Assembly: GCA_035532115.1 (NCBI GenBank)
Contig: DATKRO010000070.1
Location: 62,001 to 126,000, forward strand
From: Acaudatibacter sp035532115
GTDB lineage: Bacteria > Pseudomonadota > Alphaproteobacteria > Caulobacterales > Caulobacteraceae
Direction of reading: 5' to 3'
DNA: 64,000 nucleotides
In this document: positions 8,544 to 17,613 of the stretch, piece after piece
How positions within the stretch are numbered: the first letter of the stretch is position 1
Layout of the letters: the number at the start of each line of letters is the position of its first letter
Notes under the pieces: model-generated
The model's input: the letters and a program-made list of their open reading frames with translations, nothing else
What the model was told of the DNA's origin: nothing
Database searches by the model: none
Program-made: the position numbers and the translations under genes

Positions 8544-9973
8544 GCCGGGCGCAGATCGCCGCCGTCGACGAGCTGGCTCAGGCGGGCGAGCCGCCGATCG
8601 CCGCCGACCTGATGATCTGCGGCGCCACCATCGTCACCATGAACGCCGAGCGCCAGGTGCTCGTCGACGGCGCCCTTGCCGTCCGCGGCGACGAGATCGT
8701 GGCCGTCGGCAAGCGCGTGGTGCTGCAGCGGCGCGTCGCGCCCAGGCGCACGCTCGAGGCCGGGCGCTTCGTCATGACGCCCGGCTTCGTCGACGCCCAC
8801 ATCCACGTCACCGGCGATCCCCTGACCCGGGGCTTCGCCCGCGGCGGCCCCGACGAGAGCTGGACAGAGCGTCTGACGCGCTGGGTGATCCCGATCTTCC
8901 GCGCCCAGACGCCGCGGGACGAGCGCCTGGCGGCCCAGTGCGCCGCCCTGGCGATGATGCGCTACGGCACGACGACCTTCCTGGAAGCCGGCACGGTGAT
9001 CCACCTCGATGCGGTGATGGAGGGCCTCGGCGAGACCGGCATCCGCGGCCGCGTCGGCGCCTGGGTCGAAGGGCGCGCGCGCGGCGAGGAGGACCCGGCC
9101 AAGGCGTCGGCCGCAGCCATCGCCGTGCTGGAGGCGGAAATCGCCCGCTACCCCGACTATGGCCAGGCCAGGCTCGCCGCCTGGCCTGTGCTGGTCGGCC
9201 ACTCCACCAACTCCGACGCGGTCTGGCGCGCAGCCAAGGCCCTGGCCGACGAGCACGGCCTGGGCGTTTCGGCGCACATGAGCCCCCGGGCGAGCGATCC
9301 TGAGTGGTACCTCGCCGCCTACGGCCGCCGTCCGCTCGAACACCTGGCGGACCTCGGGGTGCTGGGCGAGAACGTGGCGCTGACACACCTTGCGCAGATC
9401 GATGCAAGCGAGCTCGACATCCTCGTCGGCTCGGGCGCCGGCGCCATCCACTGCCCGCATGCCGCGTTCGAGGGCGGGTTCGGCCTCTCCAGGGACGGCC
9501 TCTTTCCGGAAATGATCGAGCGCGGCGTCAATGTCATGCTCGGGACCGACGGGGTCGCCGCGGACATCCTTTCCTCGGCGCGGCTGATGGCCTGCGTCTT
9601 TCGCGACGCGCGGCGCGATCAGGAGCTGCTGGCGCCCGCGACCCTGCTGGAGATGGCGACCCTGAACGGCGCGCGGGGCCTCGGGCTCTCGGCGCGGATC
9701 GGATCGTTGGAGGTCGGCAAGAAAGCCGATCTGGTCCTGCACGACACCGACCTGCCGCAGTGGGGACCGGTCTTCGACGCCCCGGCGCAGCTCGCCTTCT
9801 GCGCTCCGCCGCACGGCGTGCACAGCGTCTGGATCGACGGGGTGCAGGTGATCGAGGCGGGCCGCGCCACCTTGATCGACGAGGCCAGGCTGCTCGCCGA
9901 TGCCCGCCAGGCGGGTTTCGAGCTCATCTCCAGAACCGGACTGCCGACGAGGACGGCATGGCCGGTCGTCTGA
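8540..9973 (+). CDS. Metal-dependent amidohydrolase (TrzA/AtzA/guanine-deaminase-like)
   Basis: Cytoplasmic hydrolase or deaminase of 477 residues. The start is a GTG at 8540 that overlaps the MFS stop. Metal-ligand motifs of the amidohydrolase TIM barrel are all present: GFVDAHIHVTGD (HxH, about residue 90), SAHMS (about 245), LTHL (about 283) and GTDGVAADI (Asp, about 337). The C-terminal segment ARIGSLEVGKKADLVLHD closes the small beta-domain typical of the ATZ/TRZ group. Family members remove amino or chloro groups from purines, triazines and related N-heterocycles, which fits a pathway also containing a cyclic-amide hydrolase. The substrate is unknown. Confidence 0.87.
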   Translation: MSRAQIAAVDELAQAGEPPIAADLMICGATIVTMNAERQVLVDGALAVRGDEIVAVGKRVVLQRRVAPRRTLEAGRFVMTPGFVDAHIHVTGDPLTRGFARGGPDESWTERLTRWVIPIFRAQTPRDERLAAQCAALAMMRYGTTTFLEAGTVIHLDAVMEGLGETGIRGRVGAWVEGRARGEEDPAKASAAAIAVLEAEIARYPDYGQARLAAWPVLVGHSTNSDAVWRAAKALADEHGLGVSAHMSPRASDPEWYLAAYGRRPLEHLADLGVLGENVALTHLAQIDASELDILVGSGAGAIHCPHAAFEGGFGLSRDGLFPEMIERGVNVMLGTDGVAADILSSARLMACVFRDARRDQELLAPATLLEMATLNGARGLGLSARIGSLEVGKKADLVLHDTDLPQWGPVFDAPAQLAFCAPPHGVHSVWIDGVQVIEAGRATLIDEARLLADARQAGFELISRTGLPTRTAWPVV

Positions 9974-10485
9974 CCTCCGATCCAGCCGCGCACGTCGGCG
10001 TTGCGCCCAGCCCGGCGGCGTGGCGCGCCGCCATGGGCTATTTCGCCTCCGGCGTGACCATCGTCACTACCTGGGATGGCGAGGCGCCGGTGGGCTCGAC
10101 CGTCAACGCCTTCTGCTCGGTTTCGCTCGACCCCCCTTTGCTGCTCGTCTGCATCGATCTGGCCAATCCCATTCGCGGGCCGCTCGAGACGGCCGGCGTC
10201 TTCGGCGTCAACATGCTGCACGAGGAGGGGCTGGACTTTGCCCGCAGGTTTTCCAACGAGCCGCAGGGCGATCGCTTCCAGGGCCTCGCCTATAGCGCCG
10301 CCCCGGGCGGAGCGCCACAACTGGCGGCCGCGCCCGTGTTCATCGATTGCATCCTCGAGAACCTGCATGGCGCCGGGGACCATCTGATCGCGATCGGCCG
10401 GGGGCGCAGTATCGAGCAAGGCGCCGCCGCCGCCCCTTTGCTCTATCACCGGGGCGGTTATCCGAAGCTGGCGCCGCCGGCCTGA
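9958..10485 (+). CDS. Flavin reductase-like domain protein
   Basis: A 175-residue flavin:NAD(P)H oxidoreductase of the HpaC/DIM6 group. The typical N-terminal segment AMGYFASGVTIVTTWD, the flavin-binding NAFCSVSLDPPLLLVCID and the C-terminal LLYHRGGY are all visible. These proteins deliver reduced FMN or FAD to a separate monooxygenase. No such oxygenase component was found beside it; the only oxygenases of the region are a Rieske enzyme and a LigB-type dioxygenase, which need different partners. The ATG at 9958 overlaps the end of the amidohydrolase gene by sixteen bases. Confidence 0.85.
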   Translation: MAGRLTSDPAAHVGVAPSPAAWRAAMGYFASGVTIVTTWDGEAPVGSTVNAFCSVSLDPPLLLVCIDLANPIRGPLETAGVFGVNMLHEEGLDFARRFSNEPQGDRFQGLAYSAAPGGAPQLAAAPVFIDCILENLHGAGDHLIAIGRGRSIEQGAAAAPLLYHRGGYPKLAPPA

Positions 10486-10600
10486 GCGGAATCGGAAAAC
10501 TATCGTGCGCCTACGGGCAAGCCGGCGTCCCTGTGCCCGTGATAGCGTTGCGGTTCCAGGGTGGGCAGGGACTCTTCCCACCTCCGCAAAGGCAATGGCG

Positions 10601-11098
10601 ATGACGGATGCCAAGGTCGGCCATTCGATCGGCCCGCGCCGGCCGACTTGGACGCACATCGCGCTTTGCGTGAAGGACGTCGACGCCAGCATCGCCTGGT
10701 ACGAGCGCTTCACCCATCTGCGGCTGCTGGCGCGCGGCGAGGATCGGGACGGGCGCAACGCCTGGCTCGGCGATTCCACCCAGGCCGACTCGCCGTTCGT
10801 GCTGGTGCTCGGCCAGTTCTTCGAAGGTCACGATCCGTTCGCCCCTGCGCCTCACCCGCCGCTGGGTCCATTCGCCCACATCGGCATCGAATTGTCTGCC
10901 CACGAGGCCGTGGACGAAGTCGCCGCCCGCGCCAAGGCGGAAGGTTGCCTGGCGCTCGGCCCGCTGCAGATGCCCAAGCAGATTGGCTATGTCTGCTTCA
11001 TCAAGGATCCTGACGGCAACACGGTGGAATTGTCGTTCGACCAGGGCGTCTACGAAAGGGCCCGCGAGGTCTGGGGACGCGCCCAGGCGCCGGCGTGA
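10601..11098 (+). CDS. VOC-family (glyoxalase I-like) protein
   Basis: A 165-residue VOC protein. Metal-ligand positions are visible as TWTHIALCVKDV (His near residue 19), PFAHIGIELS (second His near 90) and DPDGNTVELSF (Glu near 140). This set fits glyoxalase I or methylmalonyl-CoA epimerase-like enzymes. The ATG at 10601 was preferred because AAAGG lies eight bases upstream; the in-frame ATG at 10595 is too close to it. It is separated from the flavin reductase by 115 bases without a gene, and closes the first co-directional run of the catabolic block. The reaction is not known. Confidence 0.75.
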   Translation: MTDAKVGHSIGPRRPTWTHIALCVKDVDASIAWYERFTHLRLLARGEDRDGRNAWLGDSTQADSPFVLVLGQFFEGHDPFAPAPHPPLGPFAHIGIELSAHEAVDEVAARAKAEGCLALGPLQMPKQIGYVCFIKDPDGNTVELSFDQGVYERAREVWGRAQAPA

Positions 11099-11236
11099 TG
11101 GCGGGGCCGCGCTGGCCGCGGCGAGCCGGCGGCTTACGCGGCGCCTCGATCGGGCTTGAGCTTTCGCGGATGCAAGGGCAGTGAGAAGATAAGCCGGCGA
11201 GACGGGACAAGTCTCGAGAGCAAGGTTGGGGGTTGC

Positions 11237-13567
11237 ATGACTGGGCCGACGAGGCGCCTGAGGCGCGATCTTATCCTGTCCACCTGCCTGGCCGCGGCCG
11301 GCGCTTGGCTGCCCGCCGCGGCCCGCGCCGCCGACCCGCAGACGGCCGCGACGACCTCGAGCGTCCAGCAGATCATCGTCACCGCCGAGCGTCGCTCGGT
11401 CGACATCCAGAACGCCGCCCTCGCCATCTCCGCCGTTTCGGCCAGGACGCTCGACCGCTCGTTCATCACCAACGTCACCGGCCTCAACGCCATCGCCCCC
11501 AGCCTCGAGGTGACCAAATCGTCTGGTTTCGAGAACGTCGTCACCATCCGGGGCGTCGGTTCCGAGACGCCGGAAAGCTCGCTCACCACCACGCCGGGCG
11601 TGTCGGAGTTCATCGACGGCGTCTACATCGCCAATTCGATCTCCCTCGACCAGACGCTCTTCGACGTGAGCGACATCCAGGTGCTGCGTGGCCCGCAGGG
11701 CGCGCTCTACGGAGAAAGCTCGATCGGGGGGGCGATCATCATCGAGACCAACCAGCCCCGCCTGAAGACCTTCGACGCCTCGGGGGATTTCAGCGCTGGC
11801 GACTACAATCTGTTTCGCGAGCGCGCCGAGGTGAACCTGCCGCTGGGAGACGAGTTCGCCTTGCGCGTCTCGGCGCAGAAGTACGACCACGCCGGCTTCA
11901 CTACCGATGCCGCGATCCCCGGATTCAAGCTCGACGACGCCCATGACGTCAGCGGCAAGGCGGCGCTGCTCTGGAGACCCACCGACGACTTCTCCGCCAC
12001 CCTGACGGCGCAAGGCTATTATTCAAACCAGCACGGCGACGCCCAGAAGAACATCCTCGATCCCTCTCCCGATCCCAGGGTGGTCTTTCAGGATTATCCG
12101 GCGCACTTCTCGCTCAACAACGAACTCTATCACCTGGACCTGCAATGGGATCAGCCGTGGTTCTCGATCAAGTCGGTGACGGCGTACCAGTATCTGGCGC
12201 AGGTCCAGCAGGAAGACGACACGCGCAGCACCTTCGCCCAGCTCGGCTACTATGACGACGTGGCGGCCTGGAACACCTGGGTGAACAACTTCACCCAGGA
12301 GGTCGATATCCTCTCGCCGGCCGGATCCAGGCTCGAGTGGACCGCCGGCCTGTTCTATCTGAACCAGACCAGCCATCAGCACGTGGTGGAGTTCGCCGGC
12401 TTCCCGCCGTTCCCGCCGTCGCTGCTGCCGACACCGGCCAACCTGGCGATCCCGGCCAACGTCATGACCAGTCCGCCGTCTAACCTCGAATACGGCAACG
12501 ACTCGCACGCCACGCACCTCTCCTACGCGGCGTTCGCCCAGGCATCGTACCACGTCACGCCGACGCTGACCCTGACGGCCGGAGCGCGCATCAACTACGA
12601 CCGCAACCGCGATCCCAGCCAGAATTTCGCGGCGCCGCAGTTCGGCGGCTCGTCTTTCACCGACTTCTCGGCCAGCGACACGGTGCCGACGTGGCGCCTC
12701 GAGGCCGACGACCACCTGACCGACGACAACATGATCTACGTCAGCGCGGCGCGCGGCTACAAGCCGGCCGGCGTCAACGGCAAGAACCAGATCTTCGTCT
12801 CCGACACCTTCAAGGCCGAGACCAATACCGCCTTCGAGGTCGGGTCCAAGAACCTGTTCCTCGACCGGTCGCTGAGGCTCAACATCGCGGGCTTCTACTA
12901 CCTCTACAAGAACTTCCAGTTCATCGCCGACGACGTCACGCCGCACTCGGGGCCGATCGCGAACATCCCCTCGATCCACGATTACGGCGCCGAGTTCGAG
13001 GGCGCCTATGTGGCGGCCGACGGGCGGCTGCACATCGATGGCGATCTGGCGCTGGAGAAGGGGACAGTCGAATCCAACTTCTTCGCCATCGATTCCACGG
13101 TGCAGGCCCCGATCGTCGCCACCAACCCGTTCTGCACCGAGTTCGGCGGCGGCGGCGCCTTCTTCGACTCAAGGTGCTGGGCCGCGGAAATCGCCGCGGC
13201 GCGCAACCTCAAGGGCAAGCAGCCCCCGGCGATGCCGAACGTCTCCGGCTCGATCAGCGCGTCCTACAGCTTCGACGTGCTCTCAGGGACGCTGACGCCG
13301 CGCATCCAGGTGATCTACCGGGGCAGCGAATGGGGCCGGATCTTCAACGAGCCGGGCCTGGACAAGGTGCCGGCCTATACGGCGACGAACCTCTACGTCG
13401 AGTACGTTCCCGCCGGTGGACATCTGAGGCTGTCGATCGCCGCCACCAACGTCTTCGACGTCGCCGGGATCAATTCGCGCTACACCGATCCCTACGGTCA
13501 GGTGCAGACCAGCGATCAGTTCATCCCGCCGCGGCAGATCATCGGCACGATCGCCTATCGGTACTAG
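11237..13567 (+). CDS. TonB-dependent outer-membrane receptor
   Basis: Outer-membrane transporter of 776 residues driven by TonB/ExbBD. A signal peptide is visible: basic start, hydrophobic run LAAAGAWLPAAARA, then ADPQ. It is followed by the TonB-box-like QQIIVTAERR near residue 50, the plug domain with VLRGPQGALYGESSIGGAI (near 155) and a beta-barrel that ends in the aromatic-terminated IAYRY. It starts with ATG behind GGTTGGGGG. The receptor probably imports the substrate of the neighbouring catabolic genes. The barrel resembles the many CAP-type receptors of Caulobacteraceae and sphingomonads that take up plant-derived or aromatic compounds, rather than siderophore receptors, but the ligand cannot be read. 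Confidence 0.9.
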   Translation: MTGPTRRLRRDLILSTCLAAAGAWLPAAARAADPQTAATTSSVQQIIVTAERRSVDIQNAALAISAVSARTLDRSFITNVTGLNAIAPSLEVTKSSGFENVVTIRGVGSETPESSLTTTPGVSEFIDGVYIANSISLDQTLFDVSDIQVLRGPQGALYGESSIGGAIIIETNQPRLKTFDASGDFSAGDYNLFRERAEVNLPLGDEFALRVSAQKYDHAGFTTDAAIPGFKLDDAHDVSGKAALLWRPTDDFSATLTAQGYYSNQHGDAQKNILDPSPDPRVVFQDYPAHFSLNNELYHLDLQWDQPWFSIKSVTAYQYLAQVQQEDDTRSTFAQLGYYDDVAAWNTWVNNFTQEVDILSPAGSRLEWTAGLFYLNQTSHQHVVEFAGFPPFPPSLLPTPANLAIPANVMTSPPSNLEYGNDSHATHLSYAAFAQASYHVTPTLTLTAGARINYDRNRDPSQNFAAPQFGGSSFTDFSASDTVPTWRLEADDHLTDDNMIYVSAARGYKPAGVNGKNQIFVSDTFKAETNTAFEVGSKNLFLDRSLRLNIAGFYYLYKNFQFIADDVTPHSGPIANIPSIHDYGAEFEGAYVAADGRLHIDGDLALEKGTVESNFFAIDSTVQAPIVATNPFCTEFGGGGAFFDSRCWAAEIAAARNLKGKQPPAMPNVSGSISASYSFDVLSGTLTPRIQVIYRGSEWGRIFNEPGLDKVPAYTATNLYVEYVPAGGHLRLSIAATNVFDVAGINSRYTDPYGQVQTSDQFIPPRQIIGTIAYRY

Positions 13568-13719
13568 GCTGTCTGGCCGGCCTCGCGTCGGCGCGGCGGC
13601 GGCCGTGATCCGCCCGGCGTGGCGAAGCCCGGGAAAAACTTTGGGGCGCCCAAGGACAAGACGATGGCGCGCGTGCAGGCTAGCCTAGGCTCCGCCGAAA
13701 ACCTCGAGGGACGACCCAC

Positions 13720-14943
13720 GTGGCAGCCGACATCCTGAGCGACGCCTTCTTCGCCAGCCTCGAGAGTTCGCTGGGCGGCCTGGACGTGGCCGAGAGCCTG
13801 CCGCCGGCCTGCTACGTCGATGCGGCCTTCTACGAGTTCGAAAAGCAGGCGCTGTTCGATCGGGAATGGCTGTGCGTCGGCCGGGCCGACTGGGTGAAGG
13901 CGCCAGGCGATTATTTCACGACGCGGATCGTCGGCGAGCCGATCGTGGTCGCAAGAGCCAGGGATGGCGTCGTCCGCGCGATGTCGTCGGTCTGCCAGCA
14001 TCGCGCCATGCTGGTCGCCGAGGGCAAGGGCAACGCGCGCGGCTTCGTCTGCCCCTACCACCATTGGGTCTATGGGTTGGACGGTCGGCTGGTGAATGCG
14101 CCGGCGATGGAGCGCACCTGCGGCTTCGACAAGGCCAAGGTGCGGCTGCCCGAACTGAAGGTCGAGATCTGGCTGGGGTTCCTGTTCATCAATTTCGACC
14201 CCGGCGCGTCGCCGCTCGGGCCGCGTCTGGCCAAGGTCACCGAGGCGATTGCCGGCTACGATCTGGCGACCGCCGAGTGTGCGACCACCATGACCGGGCA
14301 GTTCGCCTGGAACTGGAAGGTGATGTTCGAGAACAACAACGACGGCTATCACGCTTCCAAGCTGCATCAGGGACCGCTGCATGATTTCGTTCCGAGCGAG
14401 CTGGCGAGTTTTCCGAACGCCGATCCCGCCGACGCCGGTTTCCTGCGCTTCAACGGCACGCTGCATCCGGATGCGAGCTTCAACCCCACCCAGAGGGCGG
14501 TGCTGCCGATCTTTCCCAAGCTGAGCGCTGCGGATCGCGGCCGGATGACGTTCGCCAACGTGCCGCCGACGCTGTCGCTGGTGCTCACGAACGACCTGGT
14601 GGTCTTCCTCGTCCTGCGCGCCAGCGGGCCGCAGACCATGGAGCAGGACACCGGCGTGCTGGCGGCGCCCGGGGCGAGCGACGATCCCGCCTTCGAGCAC
14701 CGGCTGGAGATGATAATGACCAGCGCCGGCAAGATCATCGCCCAGGACATGCACGTCGATTCGCGGGTGCAGGAGGGGCTGAGATCGCGGTTCGCCCGGC
14801 GCAGCCGCTATTCCTGGCAGGAGGGCGCCCAAGGACAGTTCAACCATTGGCTCGTGCCCCGGTACCGCGCCGCCTGGGCGGCGCGCCATGGCGTGAACCC
14901 GAGCATCGCCGGGGCGGCGGCCTCGGCTGGCGCCAGCCGATGA
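13720..14943 (+). CDS. Rieske non-heme iron oxygenase, alpha subunit type
   Basis: Ring-hydroxylating or demethylating oxygenase of 407 residues. The Rieske [2Fe-2S] site CQH-X16-17-CPYHH is seen in SSVCQHRAML and GFVCPYHHWVYG (about residues 90-117). The catalytic iron site follows in ENNNDGYHASKLHQGP near residue 205. It starts with GTG at 13720. The stop overlaps the next start by four bases (ATGA), so it is coupled to a LigB-type dioxygenase. Ferredoxin and reductase partners were not found in the window and may be encoded elsewhere. The substrate is unknown; the size fits aromatic-ring, quaternary-amine or lignin-derived substrates. Confidence 0.87.
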   Translation: MAADILSDAFFASLESSLGGLDVAESLPPACYVDAAFYEFEKQALFDREWLCVGRADWVKAPGDYFTTRIVGEPIVVARARDGVVRAMSSVCQHRAMLVAEGKGNARGFVCPYHHWVYGLDGRLVNAPAMERTCGFDKAKVRLPELKVEIWLGFLFINFDPGASPLGPRLAKVTEAIAGYDLATAECATTMTGQFAWNWKVMFENNNDGYHASKLHQGPLHDFVPSELASFPNADPADAGFLRFNGTLHPDASFNPTQRAVLPIFPKLSAADRGRMTFANVPPTLSLVLTNDLVVFLVLRASGPQTMEQDTGVLAAPGASDDPAFEHRLEMIMTSAGKIIAQDMHVDSRVQEGLRSRFARRSRYSWQEGAQGQFNHWLVPRYRAAWAARHGVNPSIAGAAASAGASR

Positions 14944-15749
14944 GCGATGCCGCACGTATGCCGCTGGTCTTCTTCGGGCACGGCAGCCCGATGATCGCGC
15001 TGCAGAGCAACGAGACCAGCCGCGCCTGGAGCAAGATCGCGTCCGGCTTGCCGACGCCAAGGGCGATCCTTTGCATCTCCGCCCATTGGGAGACACGCGG
15101 CGCGGCGGTCACGGCGATGCTGGCGCCGCGCACCATCCACGACTTCGGCGCCTCCTTTCCCAAGGCCCTCTTCGAGATGCAATACCCCGCGCCCGGCGAC
15201 CCGGCCCTGGCCGCCCGCGTGGCCGAGCTGCTGGCGCCGACGCCCGTGACCCTGGACGAAGGCGAATGGGGGCTCGATCACGGCGCCTGGTCGGTCCTTT
15301 CCAAGGCCTACCCCGCGGCCGACATCCCCGTGGTCCAGCTCAGCCTCGACGTCGGCCTCGGGCCTGCCGAGCGCTTCGAGGTCGGACGGCGGCTCGGACC
15401 GCTGCGCGACGAGGGCGTGCTCGTCATGGGCACAGGCAACATCGTGCACAATCTCGGCGCCATGAACTGGGGCGAACAGGGCTGCACGCCGTTCGACTGG
15501 GCGTCCCGGTTCCTGGCCGAGGTCCGCAACGCCATCCTCGCCGACGCGCCGCAGCGGGTGATCGACTTCGCCCGCCTTGGCCGCGACGCCCAGCTGGCGC
15601 TGCCGAGCCAGGAGCATTTCTGGCCGCTGCTCTACGTCCTGGGCGCGCGCACGCCGCAGGATCGGGCGCGACTGGTGAACGACCGCATCGAGCACGGCTC
15701 GCTCGCCATGACCAGCGTGGTCCTCGAGGCGCCGGCCGCGAGCGCCTGA
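14940..15749 (+). CDS. LigB/DODA-family extradiol dioxygenase-like protein
   Basis: A 269-residue protein of the class III extradiol ring-cleavage dioxygenase family (4,5-DOPA dioxygenase type). Likely metal-site histidines are seen in FFGHGSP (about residue 14), ISAHWE (about 47), the LDHGAW segment (about 106) and GNIVHNLGAMNW (about 167). HFWPLLYVLGA near the C-terminus is also typical. It overlaps the Rieske oxygenase by four bases, which suggests that the Rieske product is the substrate of this ring-opening step. The start ATG lies within the overlap. Whether it cleaves catechols or acts as another hydrolase-like family member needs activity data. Confidence 0.82.
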   Translation: MSDAARMPLVFFGHGSPMIALQSNETSRAWSKIASGLPTPRAILCISAHWETRGAAVTAMLAPRTIHDFGASFPKALFEMQYPAPGDPALAARVAELLAPTPVTLDEGEWGLDHGAWSVLSKAYPAADIPVVQLSLDVGLGPAERFEVGRRLGPLRDEGVLVMGTGNIVHNLGAMNWGEQGCTPFDWASRFLAEVRNAILADAPQRVIDFARLGRDAQLALPSQEHFWPLLYVLGARTPQDRARLVNDRIEHGSLAMTSVVLEAPAASA

Positions 15750-15759
15750 CGGCGCCGGG

Positions 15760-16590
15760 CTATTCGCTGGCGAACCCGGTCGAAAGGCTGAGGGGTGCCC
15801 AGCGGCCGATCTCGCCCTGAAAGGCCGCGACCTGACGGGTGGCGTAGAGCACGGCGTCGGCGCCGAGCAGCAGTTGCAGAGGAGGATCGGCGATTCCGGC
15901 GATCGCCAGGATGGCGGCGGCGACCCTGGCCGGGTCGTTCGGCTCGCGCCCGGCATGCTCGCCGAGGATGCGCTCGGCGTTGCGGGCGGCGCCGTCGTAG
16001 TCGGCGATCCGGGCCGCGGCGACCAGGAGGGAGCGGCTGGCATAGTTCGTGCGCATGCCGCCCGGCTCGACGCAGGTGACCTTGACCCCCAGTTCCGCGA
16101 CTTCCTGGGCCAGGGTGAGGACGGCGCCTTCGAGGGCGTGCTTGCTGGCGCAGTAGATCCCGGTCCCGGCCCAGGCGGCGACGCCGCTCACCGAGGTGAC
16201 GGCGATGACGTGGCCGGCGCGGCGGCGGCGCAAATGCGGCAGCGCGGCCTGGATCGCCGCGATCGGGCCAAAGACGTTGACCTCGAACTGGGCGCGGATT
16301 TCCGCCAGGCTCGCCTCTTCTACCGCGCCGACGAGACCATAGCCGGCGTTGGCCACGACGACGTCGAGACCTTCCAGCGCCGCCTCGGCCGCCTCGACCG
16401 CCGCGCGGACCGCCGCTTCCTCGGCCATGTCGGCCACGAAGGCGCGTGCACATCCAGGCGCCAGGGCCTCGAAGGCCGCCAGATCGGAGCGCGTGCGCAC
16501 CGTACCGCAGACCTTGTCGCCGCGCGCCAGCGCCGCCCGCGCCAGGGCCTCGCCCAGGCCCCCGGAGACGCCCGTGATCAGCCAGTTCAC
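15760..16590 (-). CDS. Short-chain dehydrogenase/reductase
   Basis: NAD(P)-dependent oxidoreductase of 276 residues. The glycine motif TGVSGGLGEAL lies at residues 6-16, the NAG motif VVANAGYG near 85, and the catalytic set S-Y-K appears in VTSVSGVAAW and GIYCASKHALEG (about 135-160). The segment CVEPGGMRTNY follows as usual. It lies twelve bases downstream of the TauD gene on the same strand, so the two form an operon that converges on the LigB-type gene. The sequence is of the classical SDR type; a role in the same catabolic block is inferred from position only. Confidence 0.87.
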   Translation of the reverse strand: MNWLITGVSGGLGEALARAALARGDKVCGTVRTRSDLAAFEALAPGCARAFVADMAEEAAVRAAVEAAEAALEGLDVVVANAGYGLVGAVEEASLAEIRAQFEVNVFGPIAAIQAALPHLRRRRAGHVIAVTSVSGVAAWAGTGIYCASKHALEGAVLTLAQEVAELGVKVTCVEPGGMRTNYASRSLLVAAARIADYDGAARNAERILGEHAGREPNDPARVAAAILAIAGIADPPLQLLLGADAVLYATRQVAAFQGEIGRWAPLSLSTGFASE

Positions 16591-16602
16591 CGGGCCGCTC
16601 CG

Positions 16603-17457
16603 CTAGCGGGGCCGATCGCCGCGCACCCAGAGGCGGTGCATCTCGCGAACGTACTTGGTGTCGTCGAAGAGGGTGCCGGTGTGCAAGGTGCAACGGTTGT
16701 CCCACATAAGCACATCGCCGACGCGCCATTTGTGACGATGGACAAAGCGCTCCTGGGTGGCGAAGTCGATCAGATCCTGCACCAGTTCGAGACCCTCTGG
16801 GTTGGGGCGGCCAACCACCTCGATCACCGTTCCGGTGGAGGGCCACAGCGCCTTCCTGCCATCGGCAGGGTGGGTGCGGACCAGGGGATGGAAGACGTCC
16901 GGGTTCTGCGCCTTCAGCTCCTCGTCGAGTTCGCGCGCTCCATATTCCCGGGTGGCCATGAAGTGCCGGTAGGAGTGGTGCAGGACGAGGCCGTCCAGCT
17001 GCCGCTGGCGCTCGGGCGGCAAGGCGTTCCAAGCCGCGACGCAGTCGGCCAGCAAAGTGTCCGAGCCCTCCGGCGGAACCTCGACCGCATAGAGCAGCGT
17101 CGCCATCACGGGTTCTGCCTTGTAGGAGTAGTCGGTGTGCCAGCCGATGCCGTCATTGTGCGCCCCGACCGGCTTGCCGTCCTCGAGGCGGTTGGAGAGG
17201 CGGTAGACCTTGGGAAAGCCGGGGAGCGTGAACTCCCTCAGGGTGTGGTCCTCGGGCTCGCCGAACCGGGCCACGAAGCTGGTGAGATCGGCCGGCGTCA
17301 GGGTCTGACCCCTGAGCACGATGGCGCCGTGGCGATGGAAGGTCGCCACCACCGCCGCCAGCGTCGCCGCGTCGGCGCGACGCAGATCGACCCCCAGGAT
17401 TTCGGCGCCGAAGCCTGGCTTCAGGGGGCGGGTGCGGAGCTGGACCGCCGTGTTCAT
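16603..17457 (-). CDS. TauD/TfdA-family Fe(II)/2-oxoglutarate dioxygenase
   Basis: A 284-residue oxygenase that uses 2-oxoglutarate and O2 and releases succinate. The facial triad is visible: HTD in GIGWHTDYSYK (about residue 108) and the distal His in NRCTLHTGTLF (about 255), with the 2-oxoglutarate-binding Arg in VREMHRLWVRG. Known members release sulfite from taurine or cleave aryloxyacetates. The ATG at 17457 was chosen; an upstream in-frame GTG at 17490 would add eleven residues. It heads a two-gene operon with the SDR and shares its upstream region with a divergent kinase gene. Confidence 0.88.
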   Translation of the reverse strand: MNTAVQLRTRPLKPGFGAEILGVDLRRADAATLAAVVATFHRHGAIVLRGQTLTPADLTSFVARFGEPEDHTLREFTLPGFPKVYRLSNRLEDGKPVGAHNDGIGWHTDYSYKAEPVMATLLYAVEVPPEGSDTLLADCVAAWNALPPERQRQLDGLVLHHSYRHFMATREYGARELDEELKAQNPDVFHPLVRTHPADGRKALWPSTGTVIEVVGRPNPEGLELVQDLIDFATQERFVHRHKWRVGDVLMWDNRCTLHTGTLFDDTKYVREMHRLWVRGDRPR

Positions 17458-17613
17458 GAGCTGATTCCGGGAGCAGACGGCGGTGATCACGTTCTCGATG
17501 ACCTGAAGCCTAGATCAAGGCGCCGCCGCGGTCTTGCTCGTGGACGCCTTTTTGTTTGAGCGGGGCTTGGTATGACATTGGCTTGGCTTGGGGGAGTGGG
17601 GAGGCGCCGCCAG

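Noticed and set aside
7316..9973. One long frame through the MFS gene and the amidohydrolase as a fusion
   Set aside because: The first part is out of frame with the transporter and meaningless; the amidohydrolase starts at the GTG at 8540.
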